Origin: Oopsacas minuta
Taxonomy: Eukaryota; Porifera; Hexactinellida; Lyssacinosida; Leucopsacidae
DNA: 64,000 bases
Assembly: GCA_024704765.1 (NCBI GenBank)
Contig: JAKMXF010000310.1
Coordinates: 914,215 to 978,214 of the forward strand
Direction: 5' to 3'
Under the pieces are notes generated by a model that was given only the letters and a program-made list of their open reading frames with translations, did no database searches and was not told the origin of the DNA. How positions within the stretch are numbered: the first letter of the stretch is position 1; each line of letters begins with the position of its first letter. This document shows, in pieces, positions 34,701-49,700 of this stretch. The position numbers were made by a program, and so were the translations under genes.

Positions 34701-37700
34701 AATTTCCGAAAATAGTCCTAGGACCAATTACCATATTACATAGACAGATAATCACTATAGTAAAATTTAATGTGGAGAGAAGTATAAATATCCCAGGAGT
34801 CTCACCTGAATCTGCATCTGTAGCATTTACAACCCTAACAGTGTATCCAATAGGGACATTTTCCGACACCTGAACAGTAAACGAGGTTTCTGAAAATATC
34901 GGTTGGTTGTCATTCTCATCCAATACGATAATATCAACTTGAGCAGATGATATCAATGGATTGATAGGGTCACTGTCTGTAACGAATACCTCAAACCTGT
35001 ATTCCTGAATGAATTCAGCATCTAGCATTAGTGTGCTAAATATCTCTCCAGTAATCTCATTAATCCGAAAAGGAGATGTGATACTTAGAGAGAACACTAA
35101 TTCTGTGAAAGTGAAAAGATCCATATCATCACCAAAAACCTGTAGTATGGGTTGAATCCCGATTTCGTCTGTCTCATTTATATAACCTAACAGATAGATA
35201 AAAAATATAAATAGATTGTGAAGAATAATACAAAATAGGTCATTAGGTGTATAATTATAACCTCACTCTTACGCTTTAAGTTATAAGTAAAATGAACTCC
35301 CGGTATATCGAAACTCAAGGGATGGCGATAATTAATTCGAAGTAAGTTATGTTCGAAATACAGATGTAATTTATGTCATTTTAACGGCTAATTAGGAGCC
35401 ATATTTGAACAATTTCAGAAATCGATATAAGCAGGTATTTCGATACATCCGTGCTAAATATTACGGGAGTTAACTGTATTTTCCATAGTCTAATAATGAA
35501 TAAAATACTAGTAAGCTTCGTTTATTAGATCGCTTACAGCTTAGTGCCTCAGGCTAGCTTAAGCACTAAACAACTATGATTTAAATTTCAAACATTTTCA
35601 TGTATATTGGCTGAGCAGTGGTTAATAATTTGATTTTCGAAAATCCACAATGGTGGCAATGACGTCATAATTTCGTCATATGTGTGAATTTTCGCCCAAG
35701 ACTCGAAATTGTCCCAGCCAGGCCCAAAAATACCCTGTATACGAAATATCAGCCCCTGGGGGTCCTCCAGTTCCTTCAATCAATTCTGGACATACAAATG
35801 TATATATGTATATACGAGTATAAATATCATAAATATTGGTCACTTGTCTTGAAGGCAATTTTTCTAATATCACCACTATTAACATAAAGTTACTACCACG
35901 CTATTGTAGACGGTGAACCTCTCTATAGCGGTCAACTGTATATAATGGTCACTTTTGGCCAGTTCCCTCGGTGGCCGTTATAGACAAGTATGACTATATG
36001 GTATATACATATTAATTACGTATAATAGTGTAGCTAAAGATATGTAAATATATATACATAGTATCATGCCCACAGCACACTCATCTTAGATAATGACTAG
36101 GGCTTACAATCCGAAAATGCTACTGTACTAATTAAATAAGATCAAGTGATAAATCATGACCTTTGAATTAATATTATAAAATTTTAACAAGGTTAAAACT
36201 GAGAAGTTCAGTATCGGGTGTCAATCGAATATGAGTATGTATTCGCTATTCGTATTGAGTAATCGAATAGTATCAGAATTGGGTTATTCAGCTATTCATG
36301 AATACTGATAGTATTCGACTCTATTTATAAGTTTTAAAATCGCTCGATTTGAGCGATTTTAAAACTTGCATATACGTAGAAAACAATTACCTGAAGGCCG
36401 AAACCAATATACAATGTTACCATTTTGTATTCTTAATAATTAAGTAAACACTCGTTATAACGATTTGGAACCAGGTATTATTCCTTTATCAGAGGTATTA
36501 TATTTCGTTGTAACCGGAATAAAATCTATTACTTTTACTGATAGTAGGTAAATATCAGTTTGTTATAACTGGAGTTTCGTATATCCGACTTATTAATCAC
36601 ATTTATTACTGTGCCGACTATACTTTAGTATAGTGGCCCAGTATTGAAATGGTTGCCTATATTATTTATTTATTTTATTCTCCGTAAGCTCCCTGCAGCC
36701 AAAACTAGATAGAATTAAGGTGATATATGGTGTGAGAAATAATGAAGATATTCGTCGTGTGTGCTTCTCCCCTTTGCTAATCAATCGGACACAAAGTGCC
36801 ACTATTTCACACTGGTCAAACATTTGTCTGGCCTCTAGCACAAAATTATGAAAGGAAAGGTGCCAAATTTTTCACACCTTTCGAAAGAGAAATAATACAA
36901 AATTACAACCTGTACCGACAGCTTAATCTATTAAATTCAATTTGTTTAAAAAGTGGCACTATTAATTGGGGGCATTATGTGCATTGAGATTAAACCTAAC
37001 CTTTCATAGTGCGCCCAATTAATAGTGCCACTTTTTAAACAAATTGAATTTAATAGATTAAGCTGTCGACACAGGTTTCAATTTTGTATTTTTTTAAATA
37101 GACATAGTTAAACTCTTGCATATGAGAAAATTTTATCTACTATTTACTGCAGTTGTGTATTCTTGTGTAATCCCACTTAATTATCCGATGCTGCTAATCA
37201 TTTATCGGATTGGATCAATCAATAATCTCATTGTTCAATCAATATACCACGATATTTTTATCATGCGACATCATAAATATATAATACTCTAAACATGACT
37301 ACTTCACAATCTCTCCCACGTGGTGATAAAACGAAAACGGCTTATTGCTGCTCATGAAGCAGGCATTAGCTACCAGAAAATGAGTGAACTGTATGGTGTA
37401 AAGAAAGACACTGCTTATCGCATATGTAGTCAAAGAAATATGAATTAAATCCTAGGTCGTTCAAAATTAAGAATTCTTGGTGAAGACTCAATGCAATTTT
37501 TATTCTAAGATATTGGCAAATGCCAGATGTTACATTATCTGAAAAGAAACATATGTTGCATGTTTATAAAGGAATCTATGCCTCTATCAGCACCATTGCC
37601 GATATCTTGAGGGTCGATTGCATACAGTGAAGAAATTAGAATCGATCCCAATCAACAGAAATAAGATCGCAATTAAAGAAGCAAGACGAGATCATACAAT

Positions 37701-40700
37701 CTGGCTCAAAGTCAACATGAGTCAGGAGGCCGATTCTGTTATGTAGACAGTGGCGGCGCTAGAGTGAAAAGAGCGATGGGGCCAGGCGAGGTAAGACAAA
37801 AATCGGGTGGGGCAATTTATTGAATAAATCTGTATTCAAAAATCTATGACTAGTTCACCATGACTGCATACTATAATCATACTCTTCACGAGGTTGTAAA
37901 AGTCCTCATGAAGGACTCCACTGTCAACATAACGCAAACAAATGGATAGCTGCTCTTCTTTTCCGACATCTTCCATTTCATCGCACATGATAGCGAAGTA
38001 TTTCAATGACTTTAGATTGGAAAGGATGTCGGTACGGACAGACTTTACTAGTAGAGAGAGCAGCTGGTCCTGGATTGAGTGATGAGTGTACTGTGCATGA
38101 CAAGAACCGCTCATGAGCTTCTTCTTTATGATAGGATCATGGATAGCGTAGGACGAGAGGATCTCAAGGAAGTTACCTTTATTGCGATTTCCGCAGTCAA
38201 AATCGAGCTCCACGAGTCTCCCGACGAATCTACGAGGCATCTCTCGCGGTGACCTCGCAGACCCATATCCTGAACGCTGCAGAGAACGACGACCTGGGCA
38301 ACAGTCTTGATGTAGTGGCGGTTATCTAAGATGTCCTGTCTTGAAATTGCCGCCATTTTTGTGATGATACTGCCACTCCGCACACTCTCCTGGAAACTAC
38401 ACCACTTCACAAAAGCTTCGATGTGAGCCTCGGAAGTCTCATATAACTTAACATGTATATATATTAGTTATATTGAATTATTTCAGTCAAAAATTTAAAT
38501 TCGCATTAAAATATTACCCAATAAATAACAAGTGGTTTACTGCAAAGGAGCACACAATCAGCTACAACATTTGAAATATTCGGTACGAGTTGACTAGGCC
38601 CCCGATCCCCAAATGCGTCTTGTATATTCTGTATATTGAATTCGTTTCAAATAAATGAATGATTCCATCAGATCATTGTTTGCTGAATCGGGTAATTGAA
38701 TAGGAAATACAATAATGTCGGACTTTCGGGATTGAAAATCGAGAATGGGTTAAACAAATAAATCCCGGAGGAGAAATGGATCGGGATTCCGGGATTATAA
38801 GCCCTAATAATGACTATATTCAATGTATGTAACATATAGTTATAGAACCAAGACAAATCAATCGATTCTACTTACCTATGTACTTATCTTGGGAGAAAAT
38901 GGGCGGATTATCATTCAAATTGATTACTTCAATGTTGGTATAAGCCTTATTGCTAGACATCTTAGGCATATCTAATTCCTTATTAAAAGCTTGTATTGAT
39001 AATATCCTAGTTCCGGGGGTAGGTTCATTCTGAGTATTCTCATACTTTATTTCCTTCAGGAAGTTTAGGTAATTAATAAGTGTGGTGTTCCCAATCAACT
39101 GATAGGAAACAGAAGAGAGATTTCTACCCATTGTTACGGTGATCAATTCAGAATGTGAAAAAAGTAGAGTTTCGAATTCTCCATCGCTGACGCCTGATAT
39201 TTCAAGTAATACTGAAGAGAGATAAATACTATCAAGGTCGATCAGTGTAGCATTATCTGAAACTACCTACAACAACGCAAAGATTATAAAGATATTAGAA
39301 GTTAGAACAATCTTGAAATTTGTGTACATATTGCAAAAACCATCGATTTGATTAGTTTCAAATCTATAATCAACTTCCGTTATAAGAACTGGATACACGT
39401 AATCTACATATACGAAATACCCTTATAATTACATCATAGTAGTTTGATATAACAAGAGTTGACTGTATCTCGGTTGATTTTAAAAATGAGGGTGCAGGCG
39501 TCCGCGGCTGGCACAGTGAGCTATTTGTGGGAAGTCGATCATTTTTCATGTCCCTGGAGAACAATTATTTTCGTATTCCGCATTGTTCATTACTTAGAAA
39601 TCTAAATCATAGAAGTCATTGGACTTCAGTTTCTATAATAGTTTGTCAGTTAATGTGAGACACAATATAAAATACAGTAGACTCCGCTCAATAGAGGCAG
39701 AGTTAAACAGGTCAACTTGGTTATCGGGTCACTTGGCCAGAAACATAACTATACAAATAGTGTTAAACCACTCCGGTTAATCGGGCTAAAATGAAATGGT
39801 TCCGAAGTGACATTATCATGCAGAGTCTACGCTATATTTATTGAGAGCCGTAGTTACTCAAATTCAAATTCAATTTCAATACTGACATTGTGTTTCATAG
39901 TATTTAAAACTTGCGCCATATAGGCGGAATCTTAAACTCTTCGCACGAACCAAAAAAGTGGCAAACTGGAACTAAAATTACACCAAATGACTCAGCAATA
40001 TTGAAAAGAACCTAAATTTAACATTATCAATAAATACAATTATTATTAGTGCAAATATACCATTATTGGAGCAGAATTCTCATAGAATGTAGCATTGAAG
40101 TTACTACTCGGTATATTGGGACCATTCAAATCCAATACTGGAGGTGTATCTACATCTGAGAAACAAATAAGAGTAATATGTGACTCAGAAACTCCATCTT
40201 GTGAATCTGTAACAAGTAATTCGATTGATTCAATTGGCGTGTCTGTTGGAGTTAATCGGTTGTTTGAATAAGTAGTAGACCTCAGCACATTTAAGTATGA
40301 TTCAATTGATATGTCAGGGCTATCAGGGTGTGCTGATAAAGTAATTATAGTGCTGGTTTCATTTATAAGGAAGAGGCTAAAGTTGTAGGTGAGAGAGATC
40401 TGTGACTTGACTGAGTGAGTGATCGATACAAATCTGAGTGTAGCATCATCAGCATCTAGGATAAAGGAATTAAGTAGAATTGTGACGTAATATGTATGAC
40501 TATAATTATCAGTTTGTGTGAGACAGAATTCTCGACAATTAGTTGCGCTGCCCTGGATATATATTACCAACATTATCTAATACAAATCCTCTGGATTTCG
40601 AGTTCCAGAGGATTGAGTGCAAAATTCATTGAAAAAATATTCTCTAAAGCAATTTTAAACTGTTTTGTTAAAATATTAGTTAGTAATTATAACCACGTTC

Positions 40701-43700
40701 AGGAAGAAATGAGAGAATTTATAAATAAATAGCTTCATCATTCATTCATAATAGTGTTGGCAAACATATGTAAAAGAAATAGGTACCTCTGATCAGAAGA
40801 TTCAGCCACAAAAGAAGGTTGCCCTGTCCCTCAGAATAGGAGAACTTCTGGTCGGGTGAAATAATGGGAATGTCGTTAATAAATACAAAGCTTACAAATG
40901 ATGTCATAACTTCAGAAGTGAAAATGTCATCATAAACATAAAATGCGATTGTGCGGCCTAATCCATTGGGCTGTTCTGCGTCGTTACTATATCTAAAAAT
41001 AATGAAGATAAAATATAAGATATGAACTAATCTAAACGAGGGAGGTATCGGATTACGATTAGAGATTATAAATTCCGGCTGGATCTGGATTATTCTTGAT
41101 ACCCAGCTACCAATTACCACTAGATGGGAATTAATATAATTCTGCTCAAACCAATTCAAGATGCAAGTTGTGGTAATTGCGAAACAACCCTAAAGCAGGT
41201 GATGTGTAGTCGCCTTACGTCGTAAAGCGACCTAGCAAGCGAAGTGGAGTAGTAATCCAATAAAAACAATATATCAACAAGAGAAATCTTAAAAATAGTT
41301 TCAACTTTATGTCAATACCTTTATTCTTAAACAAATTTGATCAAATTAATAAAATATGCTCGGGTACAAGACAGTAAAAATAATTAACAGTAACAAATCA
41401 CGCCAATTCTTCATACATAAAATAATTAAATCAAACCTAATAGATCGAAGAAGCCCCTGATAAATGTCAATAGATGCTGTTCCAGAAAATTCAAGTCTGA
41501 TATATCTACTAATATTGAAGTTTTGAGGATGTCTCAATCTGAGGCTAGAATTAACTTCAATAGAAGGGGAGAGAAGAGAGAAGGTAAGATATTCTTCAGT
41601 AGTGGATAATTCAGCGTTGAAATCTAACGGATCGGAGATATAGACAGTAGCTCCTTGGATACGAGGAGAAGAACCAATGTCAGCATCAGAAATGCTTAAA
41701 TTTGTACTTGCAACTGAGATTGGGTTACCATTTTCTAAATTGATAAGACATAAATAAGATCACAAAATCTATATTTTAACACAGAATTAATCTATATATA
41801 TGTATACGTGGGGACGCTGCATTTTTCAGAATTTCGAGTTCTGACTTTGTCAGAATGATTTTTACTGTGCTCTGATTTGGGAGAATCATTTTTGCATTTT
41901 GATTTAAAGCTAGGACGGGATCATGACGGGATATTTCTTGGATTAGCTATCAATTTGGTTATATGAGTAGTTAATCGGGGATTTGAATACGAACTAAATG
42001 GTGATCGGATGGTTTCTTCTATTTGTTATATCATGGTCTGGAGTGTGAGATATGATGTTTTAAATGAAGGAGAAAAAGAACACAGGGTTTTTAACTGTCA
42101 TTAGTGTTGTTGGAACCGACTGTTGGTGTGTCTAAGTGCTTTTATCTATCGAGAAACTGGGATCAGGGATTTTTTCTAATTTTACTCGGTTCTAACTGTG
42201 TTTCTTTGTTTTATAGAAAAACCATATTTTCTAAAACATTAAACTACTAAATAGTGTCGAAACTAAATGCAAAAACAATACTCCCAAATCGGAGCATAAT
42301 AAACTCGATAATTACCATTTTTACAAAGTCAGAACTCGATAGAAACAATTCTAACAAACGCAGGCGCCCCGTGTATGTTTGTATGCCAGAAGACCCCTAT
42401 TGCTGATTTTTGGTATACAGGGGTACTTTAGGCCTGGCTGGGCCATTTCGAGTATAGGACGAAAATTCACACTATGAGGAGATTATGACGTCATTGTCAC
42501 TTTTTCGATTTTTGAAGAATCACAGGTACCGCTCAATGTGACAAATGTCCTGACGTCATGATTCTGACCAAATGCAAACTTATCATGGGTTTATTACGTT
42601 ATCATGTCTATACAAAAATTTCTTAGTACCCAAGGCACGAAATGCCGAGATTGCTAACCAAATGCCAAGTAGCAGCTCCAGTATTACCACAGAAGGGTAC
42701 TAAATGCAATTGGATAGACCATGTATAATACAAAATAAAATTTCCGCAAAAAACTATGCTATAGACACGTACGACCCAGACCATCAAGAAATTTAGCTAT
42801 TTATGACTTCAGTTGACTTGTGGCACTAAGCTGTCGCGCAGCGACCTAGCAAGCGAAGCGGGCTAGTGATTAAACAAATCTGAAAGAAATATAGATCATG
42901 TTTCTAATCTCCGCCAGTTAAAACTTTTATCCTATGGAAAAGTATATCTTAAGTTTTAACAATTTAAGGATATTTCGTAGCTTAGGGTCTACTATCCAAG
43001 ATTAGCAGCCGCTGGAATATGAAAAGGAAAATATAAAAAATAAGCTTAAAGGAGTGAAAATACGAGTAAATATTTGAAATTGGTAGATATAGGGTTGATG
43101 ATGCTATTATTATTATTATGCCATAATTTATCACCAGATAATTCTAGATTTTGAAGACACAACCACAAAAGTACGTAGCATTTTGTGAGATAAAGTAGTT
43201 AGTTATAATTTTTTGGGAAGTAGGTATACTTACCAATGAAATCCGTAAGAAAGGGTGAACTACTGCCAGAAATATTAAGAATAGGAATATTATCGTTTAT
43301 ATATTGAGGTATAAAGGATAGAGTAACAATGTTAGAAGAAAATGGGCCTGTTGAATCTTGTAAAATAAAGGAAATCGAACGATTATTGTCCAATGGTTCA
43401 GAAGCTGTATCAGTGTACACAAGATTGGAGAACAGATCACGATAAATAGATGTCGGTGCGGTACCAGTAATCTGAATTGATTTGGTAGAACTACCGCTTA
43501 CTGATAGTTCTGTCAGAGAAGAATCTAATGACAGATAGTCAAACACTTCATCACTGCTCTGAATAGATATAGCTGCAGAATCTAAGGTTGGGTTGGGGTC
43601 TGGATCTGTTATGTTAAATATAAATAGTTGAAAATTTAAGTTTTCCTGACCATCTATGAAAGGCAGGGACAGAGGAGCAATTGAGAGGATAGGGGGGTTG

Positions 43701-46700
43701 TTATTCACGTCCAACACATGAATCCTAATTGAAGCAGAGTCTAAGAAAGAGCCTGTAGGGTTCGTAACTATTGCAGTTAAGAAGTAGATCTGTTGTCGGT
43801 TAAAGTTTAGTGGAGTGACAATTGAAAGATGACCAGAAACTGAGTCAAGAGAGAAGTCAGAGACACCAAGAAGTTGAAATATAAGCTCTGAATTGATACC
43901 TGTATCCAAATCAGATGCTTGTAAAGTGAGTACAACAGAATTGATAGGCAGGTCCTCTCCAATCGTGATTGTATAATTGTTTGGATCGAATACAGGGCTA
44001 TTGTCATTGACATCGATAACTGTGATATTTATTTGAGTAAATGAGATAGAAGAATTAACTACAATGCTCGTGTCTAATACTGATACTACCAACGAATAGT
44101 AAGGTACAGTCTCAAAATCTAAATTAGAAGAGATAAATAATAGTCCGTTGTTATCAATGCTAAATGTTTGGTTAAAGGTGTCTTGTAGATAGAAATGAGG
44201 TATAGAAGTAGAGTGGGTATCACCATCCGTAAAGAGAATCTGTAAAAGTATTTCCCCAACACTTTCATCCTCAAATACCTCAATGGGGGAGATTAATTGT
44301 ATTGAAGGATGCTGGTCATTTATTGCGATTAGTTCTACATCAGTTGTGGCAGTGAAGAATCCAATGGTATTTGGATCATCAGATATTGAAAGAATAACCA
44401 ACCTAGTGGAAAGGTCAATAAATTCTGGCAATTGATAAGAGTACCTCAGATTAAGGAGAATATATTGGAAGGAATCCAGAGAAACATTTCCATAAAACAT
44501 TACTTTAACATCGGAGAAATTAACCATATTGATACCGTCAGGAAGTGAGAATTCAGATGAAAACTGGATGATATCTCCTCCAACATCGAATAAATTGACA
44601 ATTTCTATCAACAACTCCACATTAGAGGGAGGGAAAGAATCTTGATCTATTATCTTAATGTCTGAAGGGACTATGGGAACTGAAATACCTTCCTCTATAA
44701 ACTGTGTGAAGAATGTATCTGGAGAAATGTTTGGTGGAAAATCGTTAATTCCGCTAATTCTGATTAGTGTAGTGACGGTAGCCCCATTGAGATGTCCATC
44801 TTCAAAATCAAATGTTACCACTCTTGTATGTAGATCTGGTTCTGCTGCAATGTTAATATATTTCACAGCTAGCAAGATTGATATAAAATCTAAATGAGAG
44901 CCAGGGCCAACAAGCAATAGAGAAGTATTACTCGAAATAATACTAATTGATTGAGGAAATTTCATTGGTGAGATAAACAAATATTCTTCTGGTTGATCAA
45001 TAGGATCCCTGATAGTAACTCTGAGTCTAGATACGGTCGTAGTACCTCTATCTGGATCCATAAATGAAATATCAGGGCCAACAATTGCTATAGCATTACC
45101 ATTTTCTATAAATGTAGTTTCAAAGTTTCTACTGATTGTATCGAATCCATCCAAATCTAACAAAGGAGGGAATTGATTGAGGACTATAAGCTCGAGAGAT
45201 ATTGAACCTTGGGTAGAATGATCTCCAACATCTGATACTATTAGCGTAATTGTTCTAGGAGTTGGAATTGGGTTATTTATGGTATTAACGTAGCTAACAG
45301 TTCGTAGTAAGCTAATATAATAACCAATAGATTCAATGCCCATGATAGTTAAGTATTTGCTTCCTAACTGATGAACAATAGAAACGTCAGAATTACTAGA
45401 AGATTGTTCAATTGTGAGATATTCCAGGCACCCAGGATGACAAGTACCAACATCACATATACACATGTCAGGAAGAGTGCTATTGAATGATTCAGGAGAG
45501 GATAAAAGTAGTCGAGCAGAAGATAAATATTGAAAATTAATATCTTTGTCTAAAATTACTAGATTAGAGAAGATATCCAATGTCTCTGATCCTTCAGTGA
45601 AATTTACGATAGGAAAAATACCAAATAGCTCAGGTGGATTATCATCAGCGTCTTGAATAAAGATAAATACAACACCCGAAATACTGTGGTTTAGGCTATC
45701 TCGTACTTCAAACAATGAAATAGCCAATATACCTGATTCAATATCTAGAAATTCAATAATAATGTGGCCGGTTGAGTTAATAGTAAAATTAGAACTGTAC
45801 GGAATCTTCAAAGAAAATACCAAACGTCCCTCATCTATAGTGTCAACATCGAATACTGGGATAGTAGCAACAACAAAACCTGAAGGAGCAGCCTCTGATA
45901 CATTGAATACAAATATATTAATATCATTGGGGAAGCGAGGAGTATTATCGTTGACGTCTAAGACAGTTACTGTGACCGAAGCAAAGTCAGTCAGCCCTAC
46001 TGAATCAGATACAGATACATTCAGAAAGTGTAAGTCGATAGATTCTCTGTCAAGTTCAGCTGCACTCAGTTCTCCAGATAGAGATAACGAGAATGGCCCT
46101 GTGCTAGAAATTATGGAGTAGATTAAATCTGAAGTTCTAACTCGAGATTTATTAGGACAAGTGCCATCTAAGTCATCAGCTGTTAAGACCAATATAACGC
46201 TCATGGGTTCATTCTCTGAGGCACTCGCAAAGAAGTTGGAAGTAGTAAATTGTGGAAATACATCCTCTAGGTTAGAAATAGAAATAGTAACAGTAGTAGT
46301 AGAAGAAAGCTGTGGTAAACCATTATCTGTTGCAGAAATCAGCAAAATATATTCGCAAGTAAACTCATAATCAAGTGGGACTATATTATAAATTAATCCT
46401 AATTTGGGATGAATAGAAAATAAAGATTGAAAATTCAGCAACGCATAGGAGATTTCACTGTTACTGGTTGAATCCCTATCTGAAGCTGTAATGGTGATAA
46501 TATTGCTACTAATAGTGTTCTCAGATAGTTCAGCAAAGAAATTAGGTTCACTAAATAATGGAAAATTATCATTCGTGTCGTTAACATCAATGGTAACTAT
46601 GACAGAACTATTCAATGAAGAATTCCCAAGATCATAAGCAATTACATCCAAACCGTATTGAGGGACGAACTCGTGATCAATGCTCCCCGAAACTGTGATA

Positions 46701-49700
46701 CTACCAGACACAGCATCAATCAAGAATGGGACATTTTCTGGTGATGAAACAACATATCTAACTATCTTGTTAATACCAGCATCTAAATCAGTTGCTTGTA
46801 ACGTAATTACACTGGTGTTGAGTGGAGAATTTTCAGGAACAAAAGCTGAATAAGATGATTGATTAAATGATGGGGGATTATCATTTTCATCTAGAACAAC
46901 TATCATGACCGTCACAAATCCGGTAAATCCTTGAGTACCATTGAATCCTCCAAAATCGATCGCTAATCCCACCAAATTGTGTACAGCAACAGTTTCTCTA
47001 TCTAACCCGTCAGGACCAGTGTAGATATCACCAGTATTTTCATCAATAGTGAATTGATCTGAACCCAATAACTGGTAGATAACAACTGAATTCAGAGCAA
47101 TATCATTGTCTGTAGCTTTGAGAGTGAGCACGTATGAGTTCGGAAGGTTTTCAGGAAAATTTACTGATACTAAGCTGGGCATGAAAATGGGACCATTGTC
47201 GTTGATGTCAAGAATAACCACACTGATTGTGATCTGACTCGATAAAGGAGGTGTTCCTTGGTCAGATATCGAGATTATTAGGTCATAATCATCATTTTCT
47301 TCACGATCAAAAGTTGAATTAGTACTTATTTCTCCGCTATCGGAAATGGAAAATAAATTCAATCCGTCTCCACCAACGATCAGAAAGTGTATTTCAGCAT
47401 TTTCCCCAGCATCATCATCTGTAGCAATAATAACGCCAATAGAAATTGGAGGAAGTTGTTCCTCTAATACAAAAAAGGTTAGAGAGATGTTAGGTTGGAT
47501 GGTGGGAGAAAATTCGTTCTCATCAATTACAATAACTGTTACATTCGCTATTGAGGATCTCTGAGGTTGGCCTGAGTCAAATGCATATACAAAAAAAGAG
47601 AAGAAGTCAATACTCTCTCTGTCAAAAGATATGTTTGAATAAATTTCCCCAGTTTCACTTGAAATGAAGAATTCATTGATAGTAAAATCCCCTGAACTAG
47701 TAAGAGCATAATATATTTCGCCATCAATCCCAGAATCTGAATCTTGAGCTGAAACATTTCCAATCAAAGTAGGAACGATTGAATTCTCAGAGACATTGAA
47801 TCGATAAAACACTCGTAAAAATACTGGTGACTGAGCATTGGTGAGGAAAATTTGTATTTGGGTGAAAACAGAAGGACTGAAGTCAGTGCCATCAAAAACA
47901 TACAGCTCTAGGATTCTAATTGTTCCTCTAGGTTCGGATAACAGATTAGAGTATGTTAAACTCTGTAAAACTACATTTACATTCAAAATCCCGTCAAAAT
48001 TAATGCTATATTGAACAACATTCTCAGAAGCTATAAAAATAGGATCAGGAACAGTGAGGTTCGTATGGCTAGTAAGGATTTCTTCCCCAGAAGAGAGTGT
48101 AGTATTCGATGTAATACGAATAAATAACGAAACAAAACGATTGTTATCATTGTCTATCACTGAAACATTACGAGATGTAATATATATTGGAGGACCACCC
48201 TCTGTATAGCTAGTTGTGTAATTGTTCCCTGGTGCCGAAGTATCGAGATCGATCGAAGGGATATCGTTAACAGGAATAATAGTGATTGATGTATTAGAGG
48301 CACTAGATTCTAATTGACCGTCGCTAACTGTAAAACAAATTGTTCTAGAAATAGGCGTTGGTTCTTCTGATGGGTTGTTATAGGTAACTGTTCGGAGTAC
48401 TGTAACAAATTCTGAAATAGAAGTTTGAGAGAGGCTATAAGGAGAAATTGTTAAGACATATGTTGCGTTATCATAAGTAGAAATTAATTGAGAATTTTCA
48501 GTTGAGACGGATAGATACTCTACCGGAGCTAAAGGATTCTTTAGTACTACCTGTGCCCAGGAGAGCGTAGGGCTATCTATATCTATAATCATAAGGTTAG
48601 GGGATACAGCAAGTATTGATGTATGTGTATCTTCTATAAATGAAATTTCAAAGTTTAATCCTGGTAAATTCCCATTCAAGTCAATGATTGGTCGATTGTT
48701 GATGGAATTATACAAAATAAAAATGGAAGCAGGGTTACTATCGTTTTTGCCATCATTCACAAAATATTGAACTTCTCTAATTCCATCAGTAGAATTCCTT
48801 CCGATATTCTCATATCTTATCTGAGATATCAGATTTTCATAAATAATTAATGGTGCTACACCGGAAAGCAGCAGTACTCCAGTAATTGAATTGAAGTCAG
48901 TTGTAACTTCTATCCCTTCAACTTCAACTGAGGGACCAATTAACAGTTCGTTTTCTCCATCTAATCTATTCCGAATTTCAACACGAGCCCAACTGAGAGT
49001 ATCATCATCATTATCTATTATTGATACTTCGTCAGACAATATTATAGCAGGGTCACCTTCTGAATAAGATATCTGAGTAACGCTGAGAGAGATCACAGGG
49101 ATATCATTTATCGGTATAAGAGAAATTATACAGTATCTTGTCTGGGAGAAACGCTCTGAATTATCATCAACAAGAAATTCAATAGTCCTGGAACCGCCAG
49201 TTAATTCACCAGCAAGATTTTGATAAGTAACTGTTGATAAAATAAGAGCAAACTCAGGGATAGGGCTATTACCGCTGATTTTTAAGATAAAGTTTTCATA
49301 AGAATAAGATATGTGAGGAGATGTATTGGTTACGAGGAGTATTTCCTCAGATACTGGTTGTAGGGGATTTAGTATAGTTACACTAATAATGTAACTAAAT
49401 GCAACGCTATCTCTGTCAGTTAGTGAAAAATTAGCAGAATCAACCAATGAAACAGGATTGCTTCCTTCAACAAAGATAGTTTGGAAGTTTCCATCAGCAT
49501 TACCCAAGTTGAGGTCTGGTGGATAGTCATTCAATGGGACCAATGTAATAGTTACTATCACAGGGAGGCTATTAGACACTCCGTCAGATACTTGGTAAAC
49601 TATTGTCTGTTCCAAGACTTGAGGTTCATCTATTGTATTGACATAATACAAAGAATTCATCAATTCTTCATATTCTAATTCAGAAGAAGTCCCAGAAATA

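Larger units (their letters stand above)
35189..38875. other. 3.7-kb intron of the giant gene loaded with mobile DNA
   Basis: It contains, in order, a MITE, a dispersed repeat, a pogo-like end at about 35914, a perfect hairpin, a long hairpin, a Tc1/IS630-like relic and a hAT transposase relic. No exon of the giant gene was found between 35188 and 38876, and the two flanking exons join in frame. Confidence 0.6.
41738..43233. other. 1.5-kb intron following the giant exon
   Basis: It holds a long AT-rich inverted-repeat-like segment around 41815-42375 (TCTGACTTTGTCAGAATGATTT... and ACAAAGTCAGAACTCGATAG are inverse-related ends), a copy of the GTATACAGGGG repeat and a CTAGT-ended repeat. No coding exon is needed, because the flanking exons join in frame. 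Confidence 0.55.
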
